Positions 8,324 to 15,050 of a stretch of DNA of 64,000 nt are shown in pieces. The number at the start of each line of letters is the position of its first letter. The first letter of the stretch is position 1. Position numbers and translations under genes: made by a program. Location: NCBI RefSeq assembly GCF_003026395.1, contig NZ_PYOO01000005.1:62001-126000 (forward strand), written 5' to 3'. Below the pieces are notes generated by a model that searched no databases, was not told where the DNA came from, and saw nothing but the letters and a program-made list of their open reading frames with translations. The stretch is from Photobacterium iliopiscarium (lineage in GTDB: Bacteria; Pseudomonadota; Gammaproteobacteria; Enterobacterales; Vibrionaceae).

Positions 8324-9721
8324 TTACAATGAAATGTTAGTTAATCGAGGCATTATTCGTGAATTTCCGGTGCCATTATCCTTTACAACATGTAAAGTTT
8401 GACCTAACTGATTAGGAATACTTAAAACAAATCTAGAGTCAGATCCGTCTTGATAACGGCTAAATAGACTATCACCTTCCCAATACCATTTTTGATTCAA
8501 AGAATGATCACATGTAGTTGTTGATACTCGTAAATCATCATTTACTGACATACAAGTATTTTGAGCTGTACGTGTGCGATAACGGAAATTACTATCTAGT
8601 CCCCAAATGTTATCCCAGTTATTATCACAAACTTTTGTTTCTACCATGCCATTATTAGACTTTAGGCAAATGTTATTAGCATCTAAAGATTGCAATACAA
8701 CATGAGCTTCGGCTTCAAACAATGGATGTCCCCAATCAATTGTTACATTGACATTACCTGCATTTAATGTCTCTTCCATACCATCAGCATTGGCTAATTG
8801 AACAAGTGCTGCGGGTTCAATCCTTCCAAACACAACATGAGGATAGAAAATAGCGGCTATTGAAAGTACCGAAGGACCATTTTCTTCAACTGGAGCTTCA
8901 TAAATCACCTCTACATTTGGTTTAAAGTTTGCATATGCAATAGGCGATATCTTATGCTTATCGTATACCCAACTTTGTCCCATTAAAACATCATTCCAAC
9001 TGCATCCATATACACCAGAACCACCAATTGAAGAATTACATAAATTAACATCATAAACGAAAGATACATCTAATTCTGAACCCGAACTGCGATTTACAAT
9101 TTTATAATCTTGTGTATCATAAATAAGAGTTCTTGAGTTAGTGTAAGAATAAGATGCTTCGATCCCAATAGAGCCCGTAGGTCCTTGATTACCGACTTCC
9201 GCCCCTATATTCCCAGAAATTCCTACAGTAAAACCAGACGTATCTTGATGTTGATAGTTCTTATTTTCATTATCAGGTAATTGTTTCAACATAAATGGAA
9301 CATAAGAATAAGGTTGTGGAGTTATATTAATATCATAGCTACGAGAAAATCCACCTAAATACTCATAACGATGTGCCCAACTTTGAAACCAAGAAAAACC
9401 TTGTGATACGTTATTAGCTAGATGAATACCTGCACCCGATTTATTGCTATCTAACGTAATTTGTACATATTTTTTATTTTCAGTTATTCCTTGTGATGTT
9501 GCTGATTGTACAGACCTCATTTGAATTAAGTTAAAACGTAGATCTAAAGATCCCTGTCCACCACAAAAATCATAATAACTAGTGTGTTCTTTATTTTTAG
9601 GTAACTCGCAAGATATTCCAGATTTAGTTATAATTATTCCAGTTTGTACAATGGGAAGATATTTTTCAGCTATTGCATTACTGGATAATAATAGAAATAA
9701 GGGTAAGAGTTTATTTTTCAT
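8324..9721 (-). CDS. vvhA: secreted small beta-barrel pore-forming cytolysin (VVH/phobalysin-like)
   Basis: A secreted haemolysin of the leukocidin-like superfamily that oligomerises into beta-barrel pores in eukaryotic membranes. Residues 1-18 are a signal peptide cleaved after SNAIA. The middle is the pore-forming domain, with a glycine- and serine-rich stem region around GISGNIGAEVGNQGPTGSIG. The last ~130 residues form one beta-trefoil ricin-type lectin domain with CLKSNNG, CMSVNDDLRV and the QxW element NQKWYWEG. Length 465 is close to the 471 residues of Vibrio vulnificus VVH and lacks the second lectin domain and pro-region of V. cholerae cytolysin. The upstream partner gene overlaps it by 4 bp (ATGA), the vvhBA arrangement. 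IS remnants flank the pair, which suggests horizontal gain. Confidence 0.9.
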   Translation of the reverse strand: MKNKLLPLFLLLSSNAIAEKYLPIVQTGIIITKSGISCELPKNKEHTSYYDFCGGQGSLDLRFNLIQMRSVQSATSQGITENKKYVQITLDSNKSGAGIHLANNVSQGFSWFQSWAHRYEYLGGFSRSYDINITPQPYSYVPFMLKQLPDNENKNYQHQDTSGFTVGISGNIGAEVGNQGPTGSIGIEASYSYTNSRTLIYDTQDYKIVNRSSGSELDVSFVYDVNLCNSSIGGSGVYGCSWNDVLMGQSWVYDKHKISPIAYANFKPNVEVIYEAPVEENGPSVLSIAAIFYPHVVFGRIEPAALVQLANADGMEETLNAGNVNVTIDWGHPLFEAEAHVVLQSLDANNICLKSNNGMVETKVCDNNWDNIWGLDSNFRYRTRTAQNTCMSVNDDLRVSTTTCDHSLNQKWYWEGDSLFSRYQDGSDSRFVLSIPNQLGQTLHVVKDNGTGNSRIMPRLTNISL

Positions 9722-10242
9722 GATTTTACTCCATAACCAAAACGATTCAAAACATAAACAAAAGAATTAACTGTGTTCTTATCAACTTGTTTTGTTGTCA
9801 TCTTGCTATTTTTATCTTCTGTAAGAATAACGTTGAAAATATAATCACCGTTAAGTTCACCTACAACAATATATTTTGAGGATAAACCAAGACCTGTTAA
9901 GTCTTTAGTGTATTTTTCTATATTTTCAGGATTTTGAATATGATTAAAATCTAACACAACAAGATTTTTATTTATTATTTTTTGCTTTAGTTTTAATAGA
10001 TCATCATCTGACATTAATCCAAAATTAGCATAAACGAGGTGTTCATAAATTGGAACGGTCTCTTCACCGAATAAAATAATTTTATTATCAAAATGATTTT
10101 TAATACCATTAGAAATAGGTGTTTCACCACCTAAAATTAAGATTTCGGCATTAGCAAAACTACTTAAAAACAAAGATGCAATTAGCACTTTTCGAGTCCC
10201 ACTAGAGATATAACAAAGCAACTTAAAAAAATATTTTTTCAT
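9718..10242 (-). CDS. vvhB: VvhB-like exported partner of the cytolysin
   Basis: A 174-residue protein with a basic N-terminus and a hydrophobic stretch ending SSFANA, so exported or periplasmic. The rest is a mixed alpha/beta fold with LVVLDFNHIQNPENIEKYTKDLTGLG and KYIVVGELNGDYIFNVIL. It overlaps the cytolysin start by ATGA and is co-transcribed. In V. vulnificus the equivalent small upstream gene (vvhB, about 18 kDa) is reported to help fold or secrete VvhA; that role is inferred here from position, size and leader. I chose the ATG at 10242 (MKKYFFKLLCY), preceded by GAAGGG at suitable distance. An in-frame start at 10281 would add 13 residues before the leader. Confidence 0.78.
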   Translation of the reverse strand: MKKYFFKLLCYISSGTRKVLIASLFLSSFANAEILILGGETPISNGIKNHFDNKIILFGEETVPIYEHLVYANFGLMSDDDLLKLKQKIINKNLVVLDFNHIQNPENIEKYTKDLTGLGLSSKYIVVGELNGDYIFNVILTEDKNSKMTTKQVDKNTVNSFVYVLNRFGYGVKS

Positions 10243-10392
10243 GTTAATAACCCTTCTTTGAAGTGAGTGAAATATGAACATGTTGCATATTTTTTATACG
10301 CTTGTTTTGGTAGGAAGTTATAAAAAAATAAAATCAACAAGAAAAGGTATGAGTTTAATCACGTTTATACTTGAGTGGTGTGTGTTTTTGAG

Positions 10393-10405
10393 GTGATTTC
10401 ATCAC
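10393..10405. promoter_or_regulatory. dyad upstream of the cytolysin operon
   Basis: GTGAT (10393-10397), three bases, then ATCAC (10401-10405), inside GGTGATTTCATCACAA. It resembles a CRP site with a one-base shorter spacer, and vvhBA of V. vulnificus is CRP-controlled. It lies about 150 bases upstream of the vvhB-like start. Only a candidate. Confidence 0.3.
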
Positions 10406-10470
10406 AATTATTGCTTAGGTATAGAACTGATCTAACTTTATGTTTGGGACTACCAAATTTATAAACTGAT

Positions 10471-10578
10471 TGTTGCAACCACTTAGAAATGTCACTTTTT
10501 CTAAGTGACCGAGCTTTGTTATTTACATCACTGGATTCATTCGTGATTGCCTACGTTGTTCTTGTCGCCTTGGTATAT
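10471..10578 (-). mobile_element. end fragment of a second IS1202-like element
   Basis: TGTTGCAACCACTTAGAAAT followed by GTC at 10471-10493 resembles the tip of the intact IS at 6606. Just inside, the minus strand carries the last codons of a transposase-like frame (RRQEQRRQSRMNPVM, stop at 10523-10525). Together these look like the transposase 3' tail and terminal repeat of a related but different element, cut off at about 10578, where sequence from another IS takes over. Confidence 0.5.
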
Positions 10579-10707
10579 CAAGCCAACTGCTTTTTACAGT
10601 GATCGACATACGGTGTTTCATGTCAGTAAACGGGATGCAAAAACAAACCGCATTTAAAATAAGACATTTTAATCGGGGAATAATGAGGGTATTTTAAATA
10701 AAATACA
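10579..10707 (+). mobile_element. internally deleted remnant of the 6606-8166 insertion sequence
   Basis: Positions 10579-10653 match transposase positions 7300-7374 with only a couple of changes. The match then jumps directly to 10654-10698, which corresponds to the right-end segment 8109-8154 of the intact copy (GACATTTTAATCGGGGAATA). About 730 bp of the element are missing between the two blocks. The outermost bases (ACA at about 10705-10707) may be the decayed tip. Confidence 0.8.
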
Positions 10708-10724
10708 GTTATAAGAAATGGCAA

Positions 10725-11039
10725 CTACTCAAACAATTCATCATCAGACATATGTTTATATTTTTCGTAATCACTAGCGCTTTTACTCTGAATCCCATTT
10801 AGTGCTTTTTGGGCTCGGATTATTTTAGATTCAATATCAGGGCTTAGTTGCTTTTTGATTGATGTAAAACCATCCAAAATATTCATCATTGACTCAAAAG
10901 TTTCAGCGTTAACTATGTATCCTGTTACTTTATTATTGTTTAAAAGTGCTGTTGTACCGTTATCTAAACACTCTTTTATATGACTTCCAGCGTAAGTGAC
11001 ACTAACAGCCTTTTGAGAATATATCTTTTGTATCGTCAT
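10725..11039 (-). CDS. Phd/YefM-type (YafN/StbD-like) antitoxin, no toxin partner
   Basis: A 104-residue protein with the N-terminal DNA-binding fold of Phd/YefM antitoxins: KAVSVTYAGSHIKECLDNGT followed by ALLNNNKVTGYIVNAETFESMM, the VLxNNxPxGYxxxxxxFE pattern of YafN/StbD. The C-terminal helix (about 60-104) is where such antitoxins grip their toxin. The toxin gene is normally immediately downstream. Here the downstream side (10700 leftwards) is IS debris, so the toxin appears to have been removed and the gene is solitary. Confidence 0.7.
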   Translation of the reverse strand: MTIQKIYSQKAVSVTYAGSHIKECLDNGTTALLNNNKVTGYIVNAETFESMMNILDGFTSIKKQLSPDIESKIIRAQKALNGIQSKSASDYEKYKHMSDDELFE

Positions 11040-11102
11040 ATTATTACCTTATAACGTAGATTATCCAATCGTGATAAAAACGTTTCATTGGTTATTGTAC
11101 CA

Positions 11103-11368
11103 CCAAAGACCAAGTTATATGATTTGCTGTATATCGATAATAAGAGTGTCAGTCCAATTACCAATAACCGTCGATATAAACAGTGATTCAAGCTAAAGAC
11201 GGTCAATCAATCATACTTGGTGGCTTGGTTGGTGAGGAATCAAGAAACAATGATACGGGAGTGCCGATTCTAAAAGAGATACCACTAATAGGCTCGCTCT
11301 TTGGCTCTACATCAGACAGAGAGATCAACAATCAATTATCTGTATTGATAAAGGTCAGTATCATTTAG
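11103..11368 (+). pseudogene. fragment of a secretin (GspD/PilQ superfamily), frameshifted
   Basis: Two frames together read like the end of a secretin beta-domain. 11103-11181 gives LYDLLYIDNKSVSPITNNRRYK, stopping at CAG TGA. From 11183 a shifted frame gives QAKDGQSIILGGLVGEESRN, the near-universal secretin motif (KDGQTIVLGGL), then a GVPILKEIPLIGSLFG block and LSVLIKVSII to the stop. The N-domains and most of the barrel are absent, so this is a leftover from a lost type II, pilus or filamentous-phage secretin gene. The GTG at 11183 could in principle start a 61-residue peptide, but nothing suggests it is used. Confidence 0.7.
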
Positions 11369-11416
11369 CTTTTGTCTTAAAAAAAAAGAAAACTTTGATG
11401 GCCGGAGGCCAAAACT

Positions 11417-11464
11417 AAAAGCGCGTTCCCCACTTCATTAGGATTGTGGATAACGCGCTTTTTT
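11417..11464 (+). terminator. terminator-like hairpin after the secretin fragment
   Basis: AAAAGCGCGTT (11417-11427) pairs with AACGCGCTTTT (11452-11462), followed by a T-run. The loop contains CCCCAC, and the 3' arm is shared with an alternative hairpin (see the repeat at 11445-11474). Confidence 0.65.
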
Positions 11465-11474
11465 GTTATCCACA
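11445..11474. repeat. inverted pair of DnaA-box-like 9-mers
   Basis: TGTGGATAAC (11445-11454) and GTTATCCACA (11465-11474) are perfect inverted copies 10 bases apart. Each contains TTATCCACA, the consensus DnaA box. They overlap the terminator-like hairpin, so the two structures exclude each other. Confidence 0.55.
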
Positions 11475-11585
11475 TGGCGGGTTAAATAATTTACTTTAAT
11501 CCTCATTATTATCTACTTAACAACCTATAACTAATAATAATCTTTTTACAAGCAAAGGAAAAGACTAGAAATCATATTAAATATG

Positions 11586-11615
11586 TTGCTGATAACAATT
11601 TACCGCAGGTATATT
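11586..11615 (+). promoter_or_regulatory. candidate sigma-70 promoter of the E1/JAB operon
   Basis: TTGCTG (11586-11591) and TATATT (11610-11615), 18 bases apart and about 45 bases upstream of the first start codon. It is the best match in the 11475-11658 gap, but the region is AT-rich and this is weak evidence. Confidence 0.35.
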
Positions 11616-11658
11616 ATATTACAGATTTTAAATGCAACTAGATTTATAGGTGAAAGGA

Positions 11659-12807
11659 ATGGCAACAATAAAATTTTATCCCGTTGGTAATGGTGATACT
11701 AGTTTAATCACACTACAAAATAATAAGCATATTTTAATGGACTATCGTCAGCATAGTTCAGCAACAGATAGTACTAAGCCTCATTTTGATATAGCGACAG
11801 ATATTAAATCAATTTTGGCTGATGCAAAAAAAGATAGTATCGATGTCTTAGCTTTTACACATGCGGATCTTGATCATATTGAAGGTAGTACAGAATTTTT
11901 TTATTTAGAGCATGCTAATAAATACCAAGATAGTGGCCGAATAAAAATAGATCAACTATGGGTTCCTGCTGCGATGTTATTAGAGTCTCTTCCAAAGGAT
12001 GAATTATCCTCAGAGTTTGCTATCTGGCGTGCTGAATCTAAACATCGTTTTAAAAACAAGAAAGGTATTCGTGTATTTTCACAACCAGAGGAACTTGTTA
12101 AGTTGGTTGAGAAATGGGATATGAAAATAGATGATTTCTCAGATTTAATTGTTGATGCTGGTACCATTGTAGATACATTTTCATTAGCAAACGATAATGT
12201 TGAATTTTTTGTACACTCCCCTTTTATGACACATTGCGAAGAGTCAGGGAAAGATATTAAGAAAGTACGAAACGAAGCATCATTAGTATTCAATATTCGA
12301 TTTAACGAGAATGGCGAGTTATTTAATTTTTTAGCTGTTGGAGACTCAACATGGGAAGTTATGGAAGAGATAGTATCTATAACTCAATACTATCAAAATG
12401 AAGACCGTTTACGTTGGGACTTATTAAATATTCCTCATCATAGCAGCTATCTTGCTTTATCTGATGATAAAGGTCAAAAAGAAACAAAGCCAAAAGAGAA
12501 GATTGAAGAGCTTCTTTTAATGGGCAATAAAGATGCTTATATGATTTGTTCAAGTAATGCCTTTGAAACAGTAGAATCTGATGCTTTAAATTCAATTCAA
12601 CCTCCTCACCTACAAGCAAAACGTTGTTATGAACACTATTTACGTGATGTAAATGGTCGAAGTTTAATAGTGACAATGGAGAATGAAAGTAAGATTAAGC
12701 CTGCTCCTGTGGTTATCGAATTTTCGTCTTCAGGCTTGACAAAAAAAAGTTATAAAATGGCAGCGGCATTAGCAACTGCTGCTGCTACTCCAGCTCGGGC
12801 AGGATAA
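11659..12807 (+). CDS. metallo-beta-lactamase-fold hydrolase (ComEC-like) with Gly-terminated tail
   Basis: First gene of a three-gene operon. A 382-residue cytoplasmic protein of the MBL fold. The N-terminus IKFYPVGNGDTSLI is the first beta pair, and HADLDH (residues 68-73) is the metal-binding HxDxDH motif found in ComEC-type members. FLAVGDSTWEVMEEI supplies a later Asp and IPHHSS near residue 255 a later His, so the active site looks intact. The last 16 residues leave the fold as a low-complexity tail, AAALATAAATPARAG, ending in Gly directly before the stop. I chose the ATG at 11659 because AGGTG lies 6 nt upstream; the GTG at 11650 has no Shine-Dalgarno. The next gene begins 5 bp after the stop. 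MBL proteins occur beside E2/E1/JAB genes in known predicted systems, but their substrate is unknown. Confidence 0.85.
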   Translation: MATIKFYPVGNGDTSLITLQNNKHILMDYRQHSSATDSTKPHFDIATDIKSILADAKKDSIDVLAFTHADLDHIEGSTEFFYLEHANKYQDSGRIKIDQLWVPAAMLLESLPKDELSSEFAIWRAESKHRFKNKKGIRVFSQPEELVKLVEKWDMKIDDFSDLIVDAGTIVDTFSLANDNVEFFVHSPFMTHCEESGKDIKKVRNEASLVFNIRFNENGELFNFLAVGDSTWEVMEEIVSITQYYQNEDRLRWDLLNIPHHSSYLALSDDKGQKETKPKEKIEELLLMGNKDAYMICSSNAFETVESDALNSIQPPHLQAKRCYEHYLRDVNGRSLIVTMENESKIKPAPVVIEFSSSGLTKKSYKMAAALATAAATPARAG

Positions 12808-12812
12808 TATAT

Positions 12813-15050
12813 ATGATTAATTTTTTCCCTGTAAATGCAGATGAAATTAATCAGGATAAGGTGGAGCTTTGTGGCTCCACTGCCATGCTTGCTGCTATCA
12901 ACAAAAATTCAGATGTAACGCTTATTGATATACGATTAAATATCAAGGAAGGCAAAAGAATTGAGTTTATTACTGTTGATATCTGTAATGATGAGATTCC
13001 ATCTCGCAATGTTATCGGAATCAACTATAGAGAACGAATTTGTTTCGTATTTATTGAAGAAGAGTCGTTACCTTTAACACTGGCTCTCCGTCAGGACTTT
13101 CCTATAACAATGCATCAAAATGCACCGTCTGAAGATTCAGCCAAATCACTATGTCTATATCTTGAGCCTAGTGATGTAGTAGAAGCATCATGGACGGCAG
13201 AAAAACATATAAAAAGAACTAATTGGTGGCTAAAAAAAACGGCAATTGAAAAGCTACATCATAATGATCAAGGTGTTGAACAATTATTTTATAATCCTTC
13301 TTTAACAATTGTCTTACCATTTGATTTTGATTTTAAATCAAATTTTGGACGGCAATTAAATGTTATTTCTAGGGATAGAAATGATACTAAAGATGGATTT
13401 TTTATTGTAACTGATTGGGATGAGAACAGATCATTAAATAATAGTTTGCATTTAAATATTGTTACAATTAAAACTAAACCTATTGTTCATGGTGTAATCA
13501 ATTTAAATGTAAATACATTATCTAGCCTTACTAAGTTATTTCATTCTTTAGATGTTGATATTGTTAATTTAATACGTCTCCAATTGTTAGATATTATTAA
13601 CACTAATAAATGTAACTTATATATAGATTTTACAGTTTTTATTTTAACATTACCTATTAAACGATCTTCTGACAGTGAAGTTGAGAATACTCAAACTGTA
13701 GCTCTCTTTTCGAATAAATCATTAGCAGAACTAGTTGTTCTATTTGAGGTTCCTTGTCAAAGTTTAAATAAATTCAGATTGAATTTTATTGGAGGATTAT
13801 TTCCTTTTAGCTGTAATGATATTGATTTATCAATTGAGTTCATGGAGTGTTTAAAAGAGAGCTGTAAAAAGTCAAGACAACTTCAATCAGGTACATACAA
13901 ACCATTTGGGAGTGGTGCAATTATAGGCGCTGGCTCATTAGGAGGGGCATTAGCTGATCTTTGGGTTAAATCTGGATGGGGAACATGGACTATTATTGAT
14001 AACGATTTATTTAGACCCCATAATTTCACTCGTCATGTAATTTCACCGTCTTTTTTAGGGAAAAATAAGGCTGAAGCAGTAGCGCATTATTATTCATCTA
14101 GATTTAAAGATTGTGATTTTACAGGTATTAATATTGATGCTAAAAAGTTTGATGATCCTGTTGTAAAAGAATATTTAAAAAATGTAGAACTGGTTATAGA
14201 TGCAAGCGCATCCTTAAGTTATCCAAGAGCTGTTAGTACAATTAAAAATGCTCCTAGACATATTGCTGCTTTTTTTACTCCAACTGGTAACGGTTGTGTT
14301 TTATTAGCAGAGGATTCTCGAAGGAAAATACGTTTAGCTTCTCTTGAGGCACAATATTACAGAGTATTAATTAATGAATTTATTGGAGATAAACATCTTT
14401 TAAATTCTTTTGATCAATTCCGCTCTGGAGTGACTTGTCGTGATAATTCTTTTGTTATGTCTCATTCTCGTGTAATGGCCTGTTCATCTTTATTATCTGA
14501 ACATATAGCTAAAATTAGTAATCAGAGTAAGTCTGCAATTATGATTTGGCATGAAGATCTCGATACTGGTGAGCGTGTATCATTTAAAACTGAAGCTCAT
14601 AAAGATATAACAAAATCAAATCATAATTTTGATAAATTCAAGATTCATTGGGATATAGGTATTGAAAAGCGAGTAAGAAAGTTAAGAGATAATAATTTAC
14701 CCAATGAAACTGGCGGAATACTTATTGGATATCATGATATGGTTCAAAAGTCTGTTTATATTGTTGACGCTCTTCCTGCTCCAATTGATAGCGTCGGTAC
14801 CCCTATTTCTTTTTTGAGAGGAACTGCGGGTGTAATTGAAGAATTAGAGAGAATAGCTGCTTATACCGCTAATAATGTTGGTTATATTGGTGAATGGCAC
14901 AGTCATCCTAAAGGTGCATCTGCGCAAATGAGTCAATTGGATATTGAACAACTTAAAGAGTTAGCTATAAGTTTATCGGATGATGGCTTGCCAGCATATC
15001 AAATGATTGTTGCAGAAAATGAGATCAAAGTTTATGAGAAGGTGCTGTAA
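12813..15050 (+). CDS. E2-like / E1 (ThiF-like) / JAB isopeptidase triple-domain protein
   Basis: A 745-residue cytoplasmic protein carrying a whole ubiquitin-like conjugation and removal machine. Residues about 10-160 resemble bacterial E2 domains: SLCLYLEP with Cys114 as candidate catalytic residue, then the Trp pattern ASWTAEKHIKRTNWWLKK. Residues 366-600 are the E1 adenylation domain: nucleotide loop GAGSLGG (372-378), IIDNDLFRPHNFTRH with Asp396, Asp398, Asn404 and Arg407, and Cys542 in SGVTCRD as possible E1 cysteine. Residues 615-745 are a JAB/MPN metalloprotease with Glu632, His696, His698 and Asp710 (EWHSHPKG then SQLD). The ~200 residues between E2 and E1 match nothing I know. CBASS Cap2 (E2-E1) and Cap3 (JAB) are separate proteins; here all three are fused. 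The next gene overlaps by 1 bp (TAATG). Confidence 0.88.
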   Translation: MINFFPVNADEINQDKVELCGSTAMLAAINKNSDVTLIDIRLNIKEGKRIEFITVDICNDEIPSRNVIGINYRERICFVFIEEESLPLTLALRQDFPITMHQNAPSEDSAKSLCLYLEPSDVVEASWTAEKHIKRTNWWLKKTAIEKLHHNDQGVEQLFYNPSLTIVLPFDFDFKSNFGRQLNVISRDRNDTKDGFFIVTDWDENRSLNNSLHLNIVTIKTKPIVHGVINLNVNTLSSLTKLFHSLDVDIVNLIRLQLLDIINTNKCNLYIDFTVFILTLPIKRSSDSEVENTQTVALFSNKSLAELVVLFEVPCQSLNKFRLNFIGGLFPFSCNDIDLSIEFMECLKESCKKSRQLQSGTYKPFGSGAIIGAGSLGGALADLWVKSGWGTWTIIDNDLFRPHNFTRHVISPSFLGKNKAEAVAHYYSSRFKDCDFTGINIDAKKFDDPVVKEYLKNVELVIDASASLSYPRAVSTIKNAPRHIAAFFTPTGNGCVLLAEDSRRKIRLASLEAQYYRVLINEFIGDKHLLNSFDQFRSGVTCRDNSFVMSHSRVMACSSLLSEHIAKISNQSKSAIMIWHEDLDTGERVSFKTEAHKDITKSNHNFDKFKIHWDIGIEKRVRKLRDNNLPNETGGILIGYHDMVQKSVYIVDALPAPIDSVGTPISFLRGTAGVIEELERIAAYTANNVGYIGEWHSHPKGASAQMSQLDIEQLKELAISLSDDGLPAYQMIVAENEIKVYEKVL

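Noticed and set aside
11183..11368. A genuine 61-residue gene starting at GTG
   Set aside because: Its sequence is the end of a secretin barrel and cannot fold alone; the preceding secretin residues continue in the neighbouring frame.
11400..11480. Possible integron attC site (GCGC stem and GTTATCC motif after a secretin fragment)
   Set aside because: The GTTATCC arm does not fit the attC core GTTRRRY, no paired RYYYAAC box is present, and the hairpin is fully explained by a terminator and a DnaA-box dyad.
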